NCBI RefSeq assembly: GCF_026627425.1
Contig: NZ_JAPNLH010000016.1
Location: forward strand, 1-64,000
Length of the DNA stretch: 64,000 nt
Source of the DNA: Arthrobacter endolithicus
GTDB taxonomy: Bacteria > Actinomycetota > Actinomycetes > Actinomycetales > Micrococcaceae
Direction of reading: 5' to 3'
The notes beneath the pieces are model-generated. The model was not told the DNA's origin and made no database searches. It was given only the letters and a program-made list of their open reading frames with translations. Both the position numbers and the translations under genes were made by a program. Of this stretch, positions 7,518-15,646 are shown piece after piece (position 1 is the first letter of the stretch; every line of letters starts with the position of its first letter).

Positions 7518-8684
7518 ATGAACCGCAATCCCCCCGCAGCGCAGGGGTCAGGACACGAGGCTGCCCGCGAACCCGGCCGCGTCCACTGGATGGAATTATT
7601 CTTCGACCTTGTTTTTGTCGCTTTCGTGGGCCAGTTGGCCCACGGCATCCACGGGGACCCCGGTTGGACTGCGTTCGGCACCTTCATTCTGCTGTTTTTC
7701 CCCGCGTGGTGGGCCTGGGCCAATATTGTGTCGGTGGTGAACCTCCTCCCTGGACTGTCCGCACGGACTCTTGGTGTGGCCATGCTGGCAGCCATGGCCG
7801 CCGCCGGGATCATGGCCGCGGCCGCTCCGGGGGCCTTCGGGGACAGGGCCTGGGCTTTTTCGCTCGGCAACGCTGCCATGCGCGCCATCTTGCTGGTTCT
7901 ATGGCTATACCAGCACCGCCAGCAGTCGGACCAAACACCGTGGCGCATCTGGATCTACAACGGCAGCACCGCCGTGCTGTGGCTGTTCGCCTCGCTCCTG
8001 CCGCTTCACGTCGCTGTCATCTTCTGGGCCGTTTCCATCGCCGTCGAAGTGAGTATGGTAACCGTTGGCGGGCATTTGTGGGCGGCCCTGGCAGCCGCCA
8101 ACGTCAATATTGACCATGCCTCGGAGCGGCTGGGACTTTTCGTCATCATCGTCCTTGGCGAGTCGGTCTTCACCATCGTCAGTGAAGTTTCCAGCCACTG
8201 GGACCCCCGCGCAGGACTTGCCGGGGCCCTGGGCTTCCTTGTGGCGGCTCTCCTGGGTTGGGCATTTTTCCAGTACGGCACGGGCATCGTGACGGCGGGG
8301 CTTGAGCGCCTAAAATCGCGGGCGGATTTTGCCGGAATCCTGCAGACCACTTTATTCCTGCCGTTTCTGCTGGTCTTGGGAGTGGCCTCCGTTGCGGCCG
8401 GAATTGCCACGGCTATCCCGGCTCCTGACCAAAGGCTGCCCCTGGGCGCGGGGATCTCCCTAGGAGGCGGATTGGCCCTGTTCTATGCCGCCAACGCGCT
8501 CGTGTCGCTGCGCTACGGTCAACCGTGGCGCTCAGTGGCGCCCTGGGCCGTTCCGTCCGTGGTGGCAGCGGTCCTGCTGATTGCGTTGGGCACCGTTGCT
8601 CCCGCCGTCGTGGTACTGGCGTTGGCCGCGGCGCTCCTACTGGCCCTGACCGCCCGGTCGGAGATTCAGCACCGCAAGCTATAG
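7518..8684 (+). CDS. Low-temperature-requirement-A (LtrA) family membrane protein
   Basis: 388 residues with about ten hydrophobic helices. Signature segments of LtrA proteins are clear: WMELFFDLVFVAFVGQLAHG at the N-terminus and ERLGLFVIIVLGESVFTIV in the centre. The family is named for a Listeria gene needed for growth in the cold, but its biochemical function is unknown. Start ATG at 7518. It is a single gene between the GlcG/HbpS gene and the end of the pca operon, with which it is convergent. The short inverted repeat ACCGTC-GG-GACGGT at 8706-8719 sits exactly at the convergent junction. Confidence 0.85.
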   Translation: MNRNPPAAQGSGHEAAREPGRVHWMELFFDLVFVAFVGQLAHGIHGDPGWTAFGTFILLFFPAWWAWANIVSVVNLLPGLSARTLGVAMLAAMAAAGIMAAAAPGAFGDRAWAFSLGNAAMRAILLVLWLYQHRQQSDQTPWRIWIYNGSTAVLWLFASLLPLHVAVIFWAVSIAVEVSMVTVGGHLWAALAAANVNIDHASERLGLFVIIVLGESVFTIVSEVSSHWDPRAGLAGALGFLVAALLGWAFFQYGTGIVTAGLERLKSRADFAGILQTTLFLPFLLVLGVASVAAGIATAIPAPDQRLPLGAGISLGGGLALFYAANALVSLRYGQPWRSVAPWAVPSVVAAVLLIALGTVAPAVVVLALAAALLLALTARSEIQHRKL

Positions 8685-8719
8685 CGGCATGAGTATTTTT
8701 TCCTTACCGTCGGGACGGT

Positions 8720-9439
8720 CTAATTCGCCGTCCGCGCGACTTTCCGCAGTGCCAGCGGCGGCAAGAGTTCTACCTTGACCCTCCCCTGCAGCCCAGCCAG
8801 GGTGATGCCGAAGGTTTCCCGTACCCGTATGCCGTCCTCAGTGAGGAGGAAGACGGCTTCTGGTGTGTAGATGCGGGTGACGCAGCCGACGCCGGTGAGC
8901 GGGTAAGTGCAGGTCGGCACCAGTTTAGCGGTGCCGTCCTTGGCAAACAGGTTCATCATGACGTAGACGTCCTTGGCTCCGGTGGCAAGGTCCATGGCAC
9001 CGCCGACGGCGGGGATCGCGTCGGGTGCGCCCGTGTGCCAGTTGGCGAGGTCGCCGGTGGCGGAGACCTGAAAGGCGCCGAGCACGCAGACGTCCAAGTG
9101 GCCGCCGCGCATCATGGCGAAGGAGTCTGCGTGGTGGAAATACGAGGCTCCAGGCAGTTCGGTGACCGGGACTTTGCCGGCGTTAATGAGGTCCTCGTCA
9201 ATGTCGGCGCCGTGTGCTTCCGGGCCCATGCCGAGCATCCCGTTTTCGGTGTGCAAGGTGACGGCCTGCTCAGGCCGGAGGTAGTTCGAGACGAGCGTGG
9301 GTTGACCAATGCCGAGGTTGACATAGGAGCCGGACTTGATGTCCGCGGCCACCAGCCGGGCCAGGTCCTCTCGGTTCAGCCGTGCCTCGGGACCGGGCCG
9401 CGCGCCAGGCTCGGGACTGGTGCTGGGAAGCCTGTTCAT
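8720..9439 (-). CDS. pcaJ: 3-oxoadipate CoA-transferase subunit B
   Basis: 239 residues. It has the CoA-transferase beta-subunit pattern: GSYVNLGIGQPTLV, HTENGMLGMGP with the catalytic Glu, and GGAMDLATGAKDVYVMM. Transfers CoA from succinyl-CoA to 3-oxoadipate together with subunit A. It is the last gene of the pob/pca operon; its start overlaps the pcaI stop by four bases. The N-terminus is a Pro/Gly-rich stretch of about 20 residues not found in most homologues. Confidence 0.93.
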   Translation of the reverse strand: MNRLPSTSPEPGARPGPEARLNREDLARLVAADIKSGSYVNLGIGQPTLVSNYLRPEQAVTLHTENGMLGMGPEAHGADIDEDLINAGKVPVTELPGASYFHHADSFAMMRGGHLDVCVLGAFQVSATGDLANWHTGAPDAIPAVGGAMDLATGAKDVYVMMNLFAKDGTAKLVPTCTYPLTGVGCVTRIYTPEAVFLLTEDGIRVRETFGITLAGLQGRVKVELLPPLALRKVARTAN

Positions 9440-10134
9440 TGGTTTACCTCGTATTCTGCCAAAGTCGGTGTGGGCGCTGGGACGCGGACGATCGTGTTGA
9501 CGTAAATACAGGGGGTCACAATGACTTCCGGATCAAGGTCCCCCGTCGCCACGATGTTGCTGACCTGGACGATGGTGATGCTGGCGGCGGTGGCCATGAT
9601 CGGGCCAAAGTTCCGGGCTGTCTTGCGGTAGATCAGGTTCCCGGCCCGGTCCGCGGTGTGCGCCTTGATGAGGGCGTAGTCGGCGTGAATGGGGGTCTCG
9701 TAGACGTGCCCGCGCCCGTCGATGACCCTGGTTTCTTTCCCTTCGGACAGCAGGGTCCCGTACCCGGTGGGAGTGAAGAACCCGCCAATCCCCGCCCCTG
9801 CCGCCCGGATGCGTTCGGCAAGGGTGCCCTGCGGGACCAGTTCCAGTTCGATCTCCCCGGCCCGGTAGGCTGCGTCAAAATGCCAGGAATCAGACTGCCG
9901 CGGAAACGAGCAGATGATCTTCGCCACCCGGCGTTCCTTGATCAGCAGTGCCAGGCCGGCGTCGCCTTGGCCGGCGTTGTTGTTCACCACCGTCAGCCCC
10001 GTGGCACCGCCTCCGAGCAGGGCGTCGATGAGTTCCATGGGCTGGCCGGCGTTGCCGAAACCGCCAATCATCACGGTGGAATTGTCTCTGATGCCGGCCA
10101 CGGCCTCGGCCACGGTGGATGCAATGATGGGCAT
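9436..10134 (-). CDS. pcaI: 3-oxoadipate CoA-transferase subunit A
   Basis: 232 residues with the alpha-subunit motifs VMIGGFGNAGQPMELIDAL (glycine loop for CoA), VNNNAGQGDAGLA and CSFPRQSDSWHFDAAY. Works as the heteromeric partner of the next gene. Start ATG preceded by AAGGGAAG at the end of pcaF, 9 bases after the thiolase stop. Catalyses the penultimate step of the beta-ketoadipate pathway, giving 3-oxoadipyl-CoA. Confidence 0.93.
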   Translation of the reverse strand: MPIIASTVAEAVAGIRDNSTVMIGGFGNAGQPMELIDALLGGGATGLTVVNNNAGQGDAGLALLIKERRVAKIICSFPRQSDSWHFDAAYRAGEIELELVPQGTLAERIRAAGAGIGGFFTPTGYGTLLSEGKETRVIDGRGHVYETPIHADYALIKAHTADRAGNLIYRKTARNFGPIMATAASITIVQVSNIVATGDLDPEVIVTPCIYVNTIVRVPAPTPTLAEYEVNQ

Positions 10135-10143
10135 GGTCTTCCC

Positions 10144-11364
10144 TTAGTCCTTCGCGGCGTTGTTGGCGCAGACGTTCTCCAGCACGATGGCCAGACCTTG
10201 GCCCACGCCGATGCAGATGGCGGCAACGCCCCACCGCTCTCCCGTCGCCTGCAGACTCCGTGCCAGTGTGCCCAGCAGCCGGGTTCCCGAGGCGCCCAGC
10301 GGGTGGCCCATAGCGATAGCGCCACCGTGCCGGTTCACGATCCCGGGATCAATGTCCCAAGCATCCATGCAGGCCAGCGACTGGGCGGCAAATGCTTCGT
10401 TGAGTTCGACGGCGACCACCTGGTCCCAGCCGATCCCGGCTTTTGCCAGCGCCCGGTTTGCCGCTTCGACGGGCCCGTAGCCGAAGAATTGCGGGTCCAC
10501 CCCGGCTGCGCCCCGGCCGGCGATCCGGGCCAGCGGGTCCAGGCCAAGGATCCCGGCCGCGGCTTCAGACCCCAGCCACGCCGCCGACGCCCCGTCAGAG
10601 AGCGGCGAGGCATTCCCGGCCGTGACCGTGCCGCCGTCGGCCCCGTCAGTCTCCGGGCGGAACACCGTTTTCAACACCGACAGCTTTCCGGCCGTCGAAC
10701 CGGGGCGGATGCTCTCATCCCGCAGCAACCCGGTGCCTGGCACCACCGTGGTCAGATTGTCGTAAAACCCAGCGTTCCAGGCCGCGTCGGCCAGCCGATG
10801 GGAGTTCGCCGCGAATTCGTCCTGACGCTCACGGCTAATCCCGTATTTTTCGCGCAGCTGCTCGGTCGCTTCGCCCAGGGATACCGTCCACTCCTGGGGC
10901 ATGACCGGGTTGACCAACCGCCAACCGAGCGTGCTCGAGGACAGGGCCATGTCCCCGGCAGGATAGGGGCGCTCCGTCTTGGGCAGCACCCAGGGGGCTC
11001 TGCTCATGGATTCGGCCCCTCCGACCAGGAGCAGGTCCGCGTCGCCTACCTCGATCTGTCGCGAGGCAATCATGGCCGCGTCCAGGGAAGAGCCGCATAA
11101 GCGGTTAACCGTGGTGCCGGGAATGGAGGTGGGCAGTCCAGCCAACAACGTGGCCATTCGGGCGACGTTCCGGTTCTCTTCCCCGGCCCCATTGGCGTTG
11201 CCAAAGATGACCTCGTCGATCCGGTCCGGTTCAAGCTGCGGGGCCCGGGCCACTGACTCGCGCACCACATGGGCAGCCAGATCGTCCGGGCGGATTCCGG
11301 CCAGGCCGGAACCGAACTTGCCAAAGGGTGTGCGGACAGCGTCATACAGGAACGCCTGGTTCAT
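10144..11364 (-). CDS. pcaF: 3-oxoadipyl-CoA thiolase
   Basis: 406 residues, a thiolase with all three signatures: nucleophile Cys in NRLCGSSLDAA, the His in GGAIAMGHPLGASG and the second Cys in AAICIGVGQG. The EGA/ERQDEFAANSH region is typical of PcaF/PaaJ. Cleaves 3-oxoadipyl-CoA to succinyl-CoA and acetyl-CoA. Start has GGAGGAATTCCC directly upstream and overlaps the pcaC stop by four bases. Position inside a full pca operon supports PcaF over general acetyl-CoA acetyltransferase. Confidence 0.93.
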   Translation of the reverse strand: MNQAFLYDAVRTPFGKFGSGLAGIRPDDLAAHVVRESVARAPQLEPDRIDEVIFGNANGAGEENRNVARMATLLAGLPTSIPGTTVNRLCGSSLDAAMIASRQIEVGDADLLLVGGAESMSRAPWVLPKTERPYPAGDMALSSSTLGWRLVNPVMPQEWTVSLGEATEQLREKYGISRERQDEFAANSHRLADAAWNAGFYDNLTTVVPGTGLLRDESIRPGSTAGKLSVLKTVFRPETDGADGGTVTAGNASPLSDGASAAWLGSEAAAGILGLDPLARIAGRGAAGVDPQFFGYGPVEAANRALAKAGIGWDQVVAVELNEAFAAQSLACMDAWDIDPGIVNRHGGAIAMGHPLGASGTRLLGTLARSLQATGERWGVAAICIGVGQGLAIVLENVCANNAAKD

Positions 11365-11825
11365 GGGAATTCCTCCTTCTTGGTGGGGGCGGCTGCCTCG
11401 GATTCGGCGTCCAATTGGGCAAACATCTGCTGGGCGGTCTTGAAAGCCGTGTTGGCTGAGGGCACGCCGCAGTAGATGGCCGTTTGGAGCAGGATTTCCT
11501 TAATCTCTGACCGGGACAGGCCGTTGCCCAGGGCCGCCCTGATGTGCATGGCCAGTTCCTCCCAGTGGCCGTGGGCCACCATGGCAGTGATGGTCACGGC
11601 TGAGCGCATTGGGCGGCTCAGACCGGGCCGCGTCCAGATGCCACCCCACGCGATCCGGGTGATCATTTCCTGGAAGTCGGCGGTGAAGTCGTCGGCCGCC
11701 GCAGTGGCCCGGTCCACATGGGCATCCCCAAGCACTTCGCGGCGGACCACCATTCCGGCGTCGTAGACCTCCTGCTGGGTTGCCTCCGAGCCTACGGTGC
11801 CGGATGGATGGTGTTCCTGTGTCAT
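11361..11825 (-). CDS. pcaC: 4-carboxymuconolactone decarboxylase
   Basis: 154 residues, a single CMD domain: MVVRREVLGDAHVDRA, RSAVTITAMVAHGHWEELAMHIRAAL, and EIKEILLQTAIYCGVPSANTAF. Decarboxylates gamma-carboxymuconolactone to the 3-oxoadipate enol-lactone. It is encoded as a separate protein from PcaD; many actinobacteria instead have a fused PcaL. The first 25 or so residues are an extra N-terminal tail. Coupled by 4-base overlaps on both sides. Confidence 0.93.
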   Translation of the reverse strand: MTQEHHPSGTVGSEATQQEVYDAGMVVRREVLGDAHVDRATAAADDFTADFQEMITRIAWGGIWTRPGLSRPMRSAVTITAMVAHGHWEELAMHIRAALGNGLSRSEIKEILLQTAIYCGVPSANTAFKTAQQMFAQLDAESEAAAPTKKEEFP

Positions 11826-12745
11826 GGTTGGCTCCTTGTGATGAGTTCCAGCAGCAGTTCTGCAACTTCGGCAGGCGCCTCGGCAGGTGCCAGATGGGCA
11901 ACGTGAGGGAGGGCCACCGCATATGCCCCATGTCCTGACGGGGCGTTTGTCCGGGATACGGAGGAATTAATGGCTTCCACATAGTGGCGAGCCATTTCCG
12001 GCGGCGCCACCTCATCCTCCTCGCCGGCGACGGCGAGCACTGGAACCGAGATCACACCCAGCTCTTCACGGACGTCAAACGCCGCCAGCGCCTCGCAGCA
12101 GAAGGCGTAACTAAAACGGTCCGCGTCGCGCAGCGCGTGCAGCAGGCGGCTGGCCAGGGCAGGGTCACGGTCCATGGAGCCCTGCGCAAACCATCGTTGC
12201 GCCGAGCCCTGGATAAGGACGGGCGTGCCTAGGCCCCGCACAGTCTCCGCCCTCTCGGCCCAGGCCTCGGGTGTGCCGATCTTGGCGCCCGAGCATTGCA
12301 CCGAGAGGCTGTGCAGCCGCTCGCCGTGCTCGATGCCCAGCTGCAGACCCACCGCACCGCCCAAGGAAACACCGGCGTAGTGGAACATGGAGCCGGGGGC
12401 AATGGTATCCACCAGGGCGACGACGGCGTCCGCCAGCCCGGCCACGGTGAACGGTGCCTGCGCAACCGGAGAAACCCCGTGTCCGGGCAGGTCCCAGGCC
12501 ACCACATCCACATCCCCACCGAGCAGCGTGCCAACTTTTTCCCACAGCACCGAGGATGTCCCCAGCGAACAGCCCACCACCAGCAACGGCCTGCTCCCCA
12601 ACGGGCGCTGCGGGGACAACAGCACGGCCCTGACCTCAGGACGCTGGGCTTGAAGGGTCTGGGCTTGAAGGGTCCGGGCTTGAAGGGTTCGGGCTTGAAG
12701 GGCCCCCGCATGTAGGGTCTGGGGTTCGCTGGCGGTTTCACTCAT
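11822..12745 (-). CDS. pcaD: 3-oxoadipate enol-lactone hydrolase
   Basis: 307 residues, alpha/beta-hydrolase fold with oxyanion segment GCSLGTSSVLW, nucleophile Ser in AGVSLGGAVGLQ, acidic residue in AGEEDEVAPPEMA and His in LPHVAHLAPAEAP. The ATG at 12743-12745 has AAAGGAG in place and overlaps the pcaB stop by 8 bases. The N-terminus carries about five pentapeptide repeats (TLQAR/TLQAQ) encoded by a 15-bp tandem DNA repeat, before the hydrolase core at about residue 38. The repeat is not part of the known fold. The HIS/SER/ASP triad is otherwise intact, so the enzyme should be active. Confidence 0.92.
   Translation of the reverse strand: MSETASEPQTLHAGALQARTLQARTLQAQTLQAQRPEVRAVLLSPQRPLGSRPLLVVGCSLGTSSVLWEKVGTLLGGDVDVVAWDLPGHGVSPVAQAPFTVAGLADAVVALVDTIAPGSMFHYAGVSLGGAVGLQLGIEHGERLHSLSVQCSGAKIGTPEAWAERAETVRGLGTPVLIQGSAQRWFAQGSMDRDPALASRLLHALRDADRFSYAFCCEALAAFDVREELGVISVPVLAVAGEEDEVAPPEMARHYVEAINSSVSRTNAPSGHGAYAVALPHVAHLAPAEAPAEVAELLLELITRSQP
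12646..12720. repeat. 15-bp tandem repeat, five units, inside pcaD 5' end
   Basis: Units on the plus strand read GGGCTTGAAGGGTCT, …TCC, …TTC, …CCC, and a degenerate fifth (12706-12720). The period is a multiple of three, so copy-number change would keep pcaD in frame. On the coding strand the units give Thr/Ala-Leu-Gln-Ala-Arg/Gln repeats. Confidence 0.9.
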
Positions 12746-14195
12746 GGCCGGCTCCTTTCGGGGCGGTTTGCTGCATCCCGTGCGGCGTCGGCTCCTGGGC
12801 CCATTGCGGGTGGGCTGCAAGGATCCGCTCAATGATGGCCGCGCTCTCCCCCAGGTACCCGGCTGGATCCAGCAGTGCGGCGAGTTCTGCGTCGGACATG
12901 AGTTCCCGGGGGATCTCCTGTCTCAGCAGCCGGGCAAACTCCGCGCCCTGTTCCCCCGGCCGGCCCTGGAGCGACTGGTCCACAACGGCCTGGAACCGGG
13001 CCTTCCCGCCGGTGGCCAAGCCGGTGTCGAACAAGGGCACGACGGCGGCACCCACCGCTTCGCTGAGCAGCAGCGGGCCGCTGAGCTCCAGGTTCCGGTG
13101 CATCGCGTCCGGAAAAACCCGCAGCCCTTCGGCCAATTCACGCACAGCCGCAGCGGCACCCCCGCACAAATCCAGCAGGGTGCGCAGCGCACTCCATTCG
13201 GTGTGCCACGCGCCGTCGGGCCGCTCATCAACGGCCAGGGCCGCAGCAACGTGGAGCTGCGCGCCCTGCAGCGGAGCGGCCACCGCAGCGCTGCGTATCA
13301 GGACCGAAAGAACGGGATTCTGCTTTTGTGGCATGGCGGAGGACACGCCGCGGCCTGCGGCGAGCGGCTCGGCCAGTTCGCCAAATTCCGGCCGGCACAG
13401 CAACAGCACGTCGTTGGCGATTTTGCCTGCCGCATCCGTCACGGCCACCAAGGCGTCGCCCAGGGCCGTCACGGCCGTCCGGTTGGTGTGCCACGGGGCC
13501 GTGGCCCCCGCCAATCCCAACTCCGCAGCCCAGGAGTCGGCCAGGGCGAAGGGGTCAGTTCCTGCCTTCCGGGCCAGCACTTTGCCGGCGGCCAGAGTGC
13601 CCGCAGCGCCGCCGAACTGGATGGGAAACGCCATCGCGTCCAGGCGGGAGGCTGCCGCGGCCAGGCCATGGAACCATTGGCCCGCCTTCAGTCCGAAGGT
13701 CGAAGGAAGGGAATGCTGGGTCAGGGTCCGTGCGGCCTGGAGCGTGTCCGCGTGGGTACGGGCCAGCCCGGCCAGCGCTGCGGCGGCCCCGGCCAGCTCC
13801 TCTCGCAGCATAGCTACGGCGTTGCGGCAGACCCACATGAGAGCGGTGTCCAGAACATCCTGACTGGTCAACGACGCATGCACGGAACCGGCAGCGGCCG
13901 GATCATGCCGTGCCACCAGGGTGCGAAGTTGCGCCACGATGGGGATCACCGGGTTCCCCGCGCCCTGGGACTCGGCCGCCAGCACGGCGGGGTCGAAGTC
14001 ACCCTTTTGCGCCGCCTCGCGGACCGCGGCAGCGGTGCCCTCCGGCGCCAACCCGGCATCCTCCAGGACGCGCGTCCAGGCCATTTCAGCCGTCAGCATT
14101 GCCTGGACGACGGCGCCGTCGCCAGTCACCTCCCGCCACCGGAGCCCGGCCGTGACGGGTGCCAGCAGGCCAAAGTTGCCGGGCACGGCATTCAC
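12738..14195 (-). CDS. pcaB: 3-carboxy-cis,cis-muconate cycloisomerase
   Basis: 485 residues of the fumarase/aspartase superfamily. The signature SSAMPQKQNPVLSVL carries the catalytic Ser loop, and SLTSQDVLDTALM and LTQHSLPSTFG supply the other two conserved regions. It cyclises beta-carboxymuconate to gamma-carboxymuconolactone. It sits between pcaG and pcaD with overlaps of 4 and 8 bases. The C-terminus ends in a poorly conserved Gln/Thr/Pro tail overlapping the pcaD start. Confidence 0.93.
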   Translation of the reverse strand: MNAVPGNFGLLAPVTAGLRWREVTGDGAVVQAMLTAEMAWTRVLEDAGLAPEGTAAAVREAAQKGDFDPAVLAAESQGAGNPVIPIVAQLRTLVARHDPAAAGSVHASLTSQDVLDTALMWVCRNAVAMLREELAGAAAALAGLARTHADTLQAARTLTQHSLPSTFGLKAGQWFHGLAAAASRLDAMAFPIQFGGAAGTLAAGKVLARKAGTDPFALADSWAAELGLAGATAPWHTNRTAVTALGDALVAVTDAAGKIANDVLLLCRPEFGELAEPLAAGRGVSSAMPQKQNPVLSVLIRSAAVAAPLQGAQLHVAAALAVDERPDGAWHTEWSALRTLLDLCGGAAAAVRELAEGLRVFPDAMHRNLELSGPLLLSEAVGAAVVPLFDTGLATGGKARFQAVVDQSLQGRPGEQGAEFARLLRQEIPRELMSDAELAALLDPAGYLGESAAIIERILAAHPQWAQEPTPHGMQQTAPKGAGHE

Positions 14196-14776
14196 CGCGC
14201 GTCCGGCGAAACGGTAGCGCCGCCGTCGAACTCCAGGAACACAGTTTCGTCCTCACCCTGCATGCGTACGTCCCAGCGGAGGCCGCCATCAAGGTCACGT
14301 TCGGCCAGCAGCGTGGCACGCCGGTTTGCTGGCAGAGACGAAAGCAGGGGGTCGTTGGTCAGGGCCTCGGCATCCTCGGGAAGATACACCCGGGTGAAAA
14401 GACGGTTCATCAGCCCGCGGGCAAAGACGACGACGGCGATAAAAGGCGCGGAACCCGGCGTGGTTGCCCCAGGGTTGACGGTGGTGAACGTGTATTTGCC
14501 GGTGTTGCCGGTGGACGTGCGGCCCCAGCCAGTAAACGTGTACCCGTCACGTACCAGGGACCCGGTCTCGGCGACGATCGAGCCGTCGGCGGCGGGCTGC
14601 CAGATCTCCAGAACAGCGTCCGGGACCGGCTCCCCGGCCCCGTCCGTGACGGTGCCGTGCAGGCGGATGCTGCCGGCGCTGCCCGGGGCAAGGAGCTCAT
14701 TGTCCTTCCCAAACGGCAGCGCGTAACCGAAGAACGGGCCCACGGTCTGTCCGGGGGTGGGGATGTGCTTACTCAT
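14192..14776 (-). CDS. pcaG: Protocatechuate 3,4-dioxygenase alpha subunit
   Basis: 194 residues from the ATG at 14774-14776, which has GGAGGGAGAC upstream and overlaps the pcaH stop by 8 bases. The intradiol dioxygenase sandwich is seen in TPGQTVGPFFGYAL, VTDGAGEPVPDAVLEIWQ and FTTVNPGATTPGSAPFIAVVVFARGL. It lacks the Tyr/His iron ligands of the beta subunit, as is normal. With PcaH it opens the protocatechuate ring between carbons 3 and 4. Confidence 0.94.
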   Translation of the reverse strand: MSKHIPTPGQTVGPFFGYALPFGKDNELLAPGSAGSIRLHGTVTDGAGEPVPDAVLEIWQPAADGSIVAETGSLVRDGYTFTGWGRTSTGNTGKYTFTTVNPGATTPGSAPFIAVVVFARGLMNRLFTRVYLPEDAEALTNDPLLSSLPANRRATLLAERDLDGGLRWDVRMQGEDETVFLEFDGGATVSPDAR

Positions 14777-15611
14777 GGTCGTCTCCCTCCACGCCAAGGG
14801 CCTCGTTTTCGGTCCAGGTCCGCTTGGAACCGGTCAGGACAATGTCCCAGTTGTAGCCCAACGCCCATTCGGGTGACGTCAGCTCGTGGTTGTAGGTGGC
14901 CACGAGCCGGTCCCGGGCATGCTGGTCCACGATGGACTGATAGATGGGGTCAAGGGGGAACAGCTGGTCTCCGGGGAAGTACATCTGCGTGACGATGCGC
15001 TGGGTGAATTCACTGCCGAACAGGGAAAAGTGGATGTGCGCCGGCCGCCACGCATTCAAGTGGTTCTTCCAGGGGTAGGCTCCCGGTTTGATGGTGGTAA
15101 AGGAATACGAGCCGTCGGCACCGGTGATGCACCGGCCCACGCCGGTGAAGTTCGGGTCGATCGGGGCCGGGTGCTGGTCCCGTTTGTGGATGTAGCGGCC
15201 CGCAGCGTTGGCCTGCCAGATTTCCACCAGCTGCCCGGCCACCGGCCGGCCGTCACCGTCAAGGACCTTGCCGGCAACCACGATCCGCTCCCCCTGCGGT
15301 TCGCCAGCGTGGACAATTGTCAGGTCCGATTCCAAGGGGTTGACGTCCTGGTGGCCAAACGCCGGGGAGAACAGCTCAATGGTTTCGGGATCGGCGTGGT
15401 GCAGGCTCTTCGTTGGGTGCCGCAGGATGCTGCTGCGGTACGGCGGATAGTCCAGGCGCGGCTGCGTCAACACGGCACCGCCGGCGTTCACGGACTTCCC
15501 GTACCCGGCCGAGATCGCCTGGATCTCCGCGCTCATCTCCCGTTGCGTGTTCTGCCGGGCATCGGGTTTTTCCAGTACGTGGCTATTACTAAAATCTTCG
15601 GTCTCTCCCAT
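14769..15611 (-). CDS. pcaH: Protocatechuate 3,4-dioxygenase beta subunit
   Basis: 280 residues from the ATG at 15609-15611, chosen because AAGGAG lies 8 bases upstream; a TTG at 15650 would add 13 residues without a ribosome site. Beta-subunit features: YPPYRSSILRHPTKSL, GQLVEIWQANAAGRYIHKRD (Tyr ligand), and WRPAHIHFSLFG (His ligand segment), all parts of the non-heme ferric site. Extradiol features are absent. It forms the holoenzyme with PcaG. Follows pobA closely, so 4-hydroxybenzoate is converted to protocatechuate and opened by adjacent gene products. Confidence 0.94.
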   Translation of the reverse strand: MGETEDFSNSHVLEKPDARQNTQREMSAEIQAISAGYGKSVNAGGAVLTQPRLDYPPYRSSILRHPTKSLHHADPETIELFSPAFGHQDVNPLESDLTIVHAGEPQGERIVVAGKVLDGDGRPVAGQLVEIWQANAAGRYIHKRDQHPAPIDPNFTGVGRCITGADGSYSFTTIKPGAYPWKNHLNAWRPAHIHFSLFGSEFTQRIVTQMYFPGDQLFPLDPIYQSIVDQHARDRLVATYNHELTSPEWALGYNWDIVLTGSKRTWTENEALGVEGDDHE

Positions 15612-15646
15612 GGAGGGTTCTCCTTCGTCGGTCCGAAACGTGATGG

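Noticed and set aside
8706-8719. ACCGTC-GG-GACGGT as terminator of the pca operon
   Set aside because: A short stem at the convergent junction, without a T-run on either transcript; kept only as a remark.
11822-14195. Fused PcaL (PcaC-PcaD) as in many actinobacteria
   Set aside because: pcaC and pcaD are separate genes here with a stop and ATGA overlap between them, in reversed order relative to a fusion.
9382-14726. Very long open frames on the plus strand antisense to the pca genes (over 500 codons)
   Set aside because: They mirror real, well-conserved pca genes on the other strand; high third-position G+C suppresses stops. No ribosome sites or family likeness.
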